Positions 62,128 to 64,000 of a stretch of 64,000 nt of DNA are shown in pieces. This DNA comes from Marinibaculum sp040216765. Lineage in GTDB: Bacteria; Pseudomonadota; Alphaproteobacteria; Ferrovibrionales; Ferrovibrionaceae. Positions within the stretch are counted from its first letter, which is position 1. Each line of letters starts with the position of its first letter. Made by a program: the position numbers and the translations under genes. The notes under the pieces are model-generated. The model did no database searches. It was given only the letters and a program-made list of their open reading frames with translations, and was not told where the DNA came from. Location of the stretch: assembly GCA_040216765.1 (NCBI GenBank), contig JAVJON010000032.1, positions 62,001-126,000 of the forward strand, read 5' to 3'.

Positions 62128-63856
62128 TCCCGTGCGGCTGGCGCTGCTGCAGAAGCGCCTCGACCATATCGCCCGTCAGATGGGCTGGGTGATGATCCGC
62201 ACATCGCGCAGCCCGATCTTCAACCAGTCGCACGACTTCTCCTGTTTCCTGGCCGCAGGGAACGGCCAGGTTATCTCCCAGGCCGACGGCATCCCGATCC
62301 ACACCGGCGGGGGCGGCTTCGCCGTGCGTGCGGTCCTGCAGGCCTTCGCCGGCCGCATCGACCCCGGCGACGCCTTCCTGCTCAGCGACCCCTATGCTGC
62401 GGGCGGCAACCATCTGCCGGACTGGGTGATCGCGCGCCCGGTCTTCGCCGGCGCGGAGCTCTATGCCTTCGCCTGCATCCGCGCCCACCAGTCCGACATC
62501 GGCGGCGGCGCGGCCGGCACCTACAACGCGGCCGCGACGGAGATCTGGCACGAGGGGATCCGCCTGCCGGTGCTGAAGCTGGTGGAGCGCGACCGCCTGC
62601 GCGACGACCTGTGGCAGCTGCTGATGCTGAACAGCAGGACGCCGCACCTGCTGGACGGAGATGTCCGCGCGATGCTGGGCGGCACCCAGGTCGGTGCCGA
62701 ACAGGTGCTGAAGATCGCGGAGGATACCGGGGTGGAGGAAAGCCGCGACTATCTTCAGGGCATCCTGGACCATGCGGACCGGCGCCTGCGTGCCGAGGTC
62801 GCGCTGCTGCCCGATGGCAGGTACTGCGCCAGCGAAGGATTCGAAGACGATTGCTTCGAACCGATGGACATCCCCATCGAGGTCGCGGTGACGATTGCCG
62901 GCGACAGCCTGACCGTCGATTTCACGGGCACCGCGCCCCAGATGCGCGGCTTCAAGAACAGCTCGTACGCAAATACCTATTCGGCGGTCTGCACCGCCAT
63001 CGCCTCGTTCTTCGACGAAGGCCTGCCGCGCAACGAGGGGACCTTCCGTTCCGTCCGGATCGAGGCGCCGCGCGGTACCGTGGTGAACGCGGAACCGCCC
63101 GCTCCCTGCACCTTCTGCACGTCGAACCCGGCGCAACAGATCATCCAGGTCTGCTGGAAGGCGCTCGGCCAGGCGGCGCCGCAGCGCGCCAATGCCGGTT
63201 GGGGCAACAAGCTGTTCCCGGTGACGTCGGGCCGCAACAGGGACGGGCGGACCTTCGTTCTCTATCACTGGGGTGCCAACTCCGGCGGCGGCGCGGTCGC
63301 CGGCCGCGACGGCTTCGACCAGATTGGGCCGATCGAGACGCTCGGCGGGCTGACGATCCCGAATGCCGAGGTCTACGAGCAGCTCTACCCGATCCGGGTG
63401 GTGAAGCAGGAATTCCGCTGCGACGGCGGCGGCCCGGGCGCCCATCGCGGCGGCACCGGCGTGCACTACGTGGCCGAGATTGCGGTGGAGGCGGAATATG
63501 CCTTCCGGGCCGAAGGCATCCGCCGCGCCAAGGAGAACGGCGTCAATGGCGGCCAGGGCGGCACGAAGGGCGCGATCCAGGTCGCGCCGCAGGGCCGGGA
63601 GGCCTTCGAGCCGCCGACCTATGCCGTCATGCGCCTGCCGGCCCTGCGGCTTGAAATCATGGCTCCGGCCGGCGGCGGCTGGGGCAACCCCTTCGAGCGC
63701 GATCCGCAGGCCGTCGCGGCAGACGTCCGCGATGGCCTGGTCAGTGTCGCCGCCGCGAACTCCGCCTATGGCGTCGTCGTCACAGCCGCCGGTGAGGTCG
63801 ATGCCGCGGCGACCGGGCTGCGGCGATTGGCAGCACAGTCAGCGCCACCCTCCTGA
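62120..63856 (+). CDS. Hydantoinase/oxoprolinase subunit B
   Basis: The 578-residue protein starts LDPVRLALLQKRLDHIARQMGWVMIRTSRSPIFNQSHDFSC, the standard HyuB opening. Other family segments are PIHTGGGGFAVRAVLQAF, LLSDPYAAGGNHLPDWVI, HQSDIGGGAAGTYN, FTGTAPQMRGFKNSSYANTYSA and WGANSGGGAVAGRDG. It partners the adjacent subunit A in one enzyme. AGGA precedes ATG 62120. It ends the six-gene operon, leaving only 19 nt to the convergent kynureninase gene. Confidence 0.93.
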   Translation: MLDPVRLALLQKRLDHIARQMGWVMIRTSRSPIFNQSHDFSCFLAAGNGQVISQADGIPIHTGGGGFAVRAVLQAFAGRIDPGDAFLLSDPYAAGGNHLPDWVIARPVFAGAELYAFACIRAHQSDIGGGAAGTYNAAATEIWHEGIRLPVLKLVERDRLRDDLWQLLMLNSRTPHLLDGDVRAMLGGTQVGAEQVLKIAEDTGVEESRDYLQGILDHADRRLRAEVALLPDGRYCASEGFEDDCFEPMDIPIEVAVTIAGDSLTVDFTGTAPQMRGFKNSSYANTYSAVCTAIASFFDEGLPRNEGTFRSVRIEAPRGTVVNAEPPAPCTFCTSNPAQQIIQVCWKALGQAAPQRANAGWGNKLFPVTSGRNRDGRTFVLYHWGANSGGGAVAGRDGFDQIGPIETLGGLTIPNAEVYEQLYPIRVVKQEFRCDGGGPGAHRGGTGVHYVAEIAVEAEYAFRAEGIRRAKENGVNGGQGGTKGAIQVAPQGREAFEPPTYAVMRLPALRLEIMAPAGGGWGNPFERDPQAVAADVRDGLVSVAAANSAYGVVVTAAGEVDAAATGLRRLAAQSAPPS

Positions 63857-63875
63857 ACGGCGGGCCGCGCGTCCG

Positions 63876-64000
63876 TCAGGTCACCGCGGCCCGGGCGTGG
63901 AACTGCGGCCTGTCCCAGCGCCGCTGCGCCAGGATCCGGTGCAGCCGGGCGGCGGCGTCGAAGACGTCGACATGGCGCAGGTAGAGCGGGGTGAAGCCGA
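63876..64000 (-). CDS. kynU: Kynureninase, C-terminal end (partial at window edge)
   Basis: The last 41 codons read GFTPLYLRHVDVFDAAARL, then a helix and a C-terminal RAAVT before TGA at 63876-63878. As I remember it, this matches the C-terminus of kynureninase (RFGFAPLYxRxxDVxxA), a PLP enzyme that cleaves kynurenine to anthranilate and alanine in tryptophan breakdown. The rest lies outside the window, so the assignment rests on a short segment. It is convergent with the hydantoinase operon. Confidence 0.75.
   Translation of the reverse strand, partial: GFTPLYLRHVDVFDAAARLHRILAQRRWDRPQFHARAAVT

Overview
The window is GC-rich chromosomal DNA (about 70% G+C by eye), densely coded on both strands, with many 4-bp ATGA/GTGA start-stop overlaps. 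Gene content (large-subunit glutamate synthase next to its small subunit, many acyl-CoA dehydrogenases, crotonases and CaiB-type CoA transferases, an ArsH, an AtuA-like protein, a TipF-like degenerate EAL protein) suggests a metabolically versatile Alphaproteobacterium, perhaps of the Rhodospirillales type. That placement is inference. I saw no rRNA, tRNA, CRISPR array, insertion sequence or phage gene.

Layout. 1-5162: glutamate synthase (gltD start, partial; gltB). 5710-9053: a nitronate-monooxygenase-like flavoprotein, a DsbA-fold isomerase and a thiolase-like protein. 9099-10701: arsenic-type unit (PadR-like regulator, small Cys-rich protein, ArsH) with a recognisable promoter/operator. 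10824-11699: crotonase. 11867-16279: tightly coupled four-gene unit (two phytanoyl-CoA-dioxygenase-like enzymes, an OGT/SPINDLY-like glycosyltransferase, an MFS transporter), the most unusual operon here. 16301-20233: a duplicated-domain protein, a crotonase, and an MFS gene interrupted by a stop codon facing a TetR gene across three operator-like repeats. 20475-24672: an (R)-amine-transaminase-like enzyme and a class III aminotransferase, a GST and an EamA transporter. 24859-32275: four acyl-CoA dehydrogenases with an SDR, a TetR and two TM2 proteins. 32316-35064: hybrid histidine kinase plus single-domain receiver. 35099-44061: SDR, second OGT-like protein, TIGR03084-like protein, AtuA-like protein, CaiB/BaiF CoA transferase, lone molybdenum hydroxylase large subunit. 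44494-47468: GroEL without adjacent GroES, then an HtrA-type protease. 47498-54738: MaoC hydratase, pentapeptide-repeat protein, a 0.7-kb repeat-rich non-coding stretch, a racemase-fold protein, an uncharacterised 400-residue protein, an NTF2-like protein, a CDP-alcohol phosphatidyltransferase and a degenerate EAL protein. 54755-63856: GntR regulator divergent from an ABC importer (permease, ATPase, binding protein), class III aminotransferase and hydantoinase/oxoprolinase A and B subunits. 63876-64000: C-terminus of kynureninase.

How the parts work together. Much of the window serves catabolism of acyl-CoA thioesters (dehydrogenases, hydratases, SDRs, thiolase-like protein, CoA transferase) and of organic nitrogen compounds (transaminases, hydantoinase operon, kynureninase), with glutamate synthase as the central amino-group sink. 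Regulation is local: PadR, two TetR and one GntR gene each lie next to inverted repeats that look like their operators. Three short tandem duplications each cover a stop codon (28030, 40253 and 44050), a recurring local oddity.
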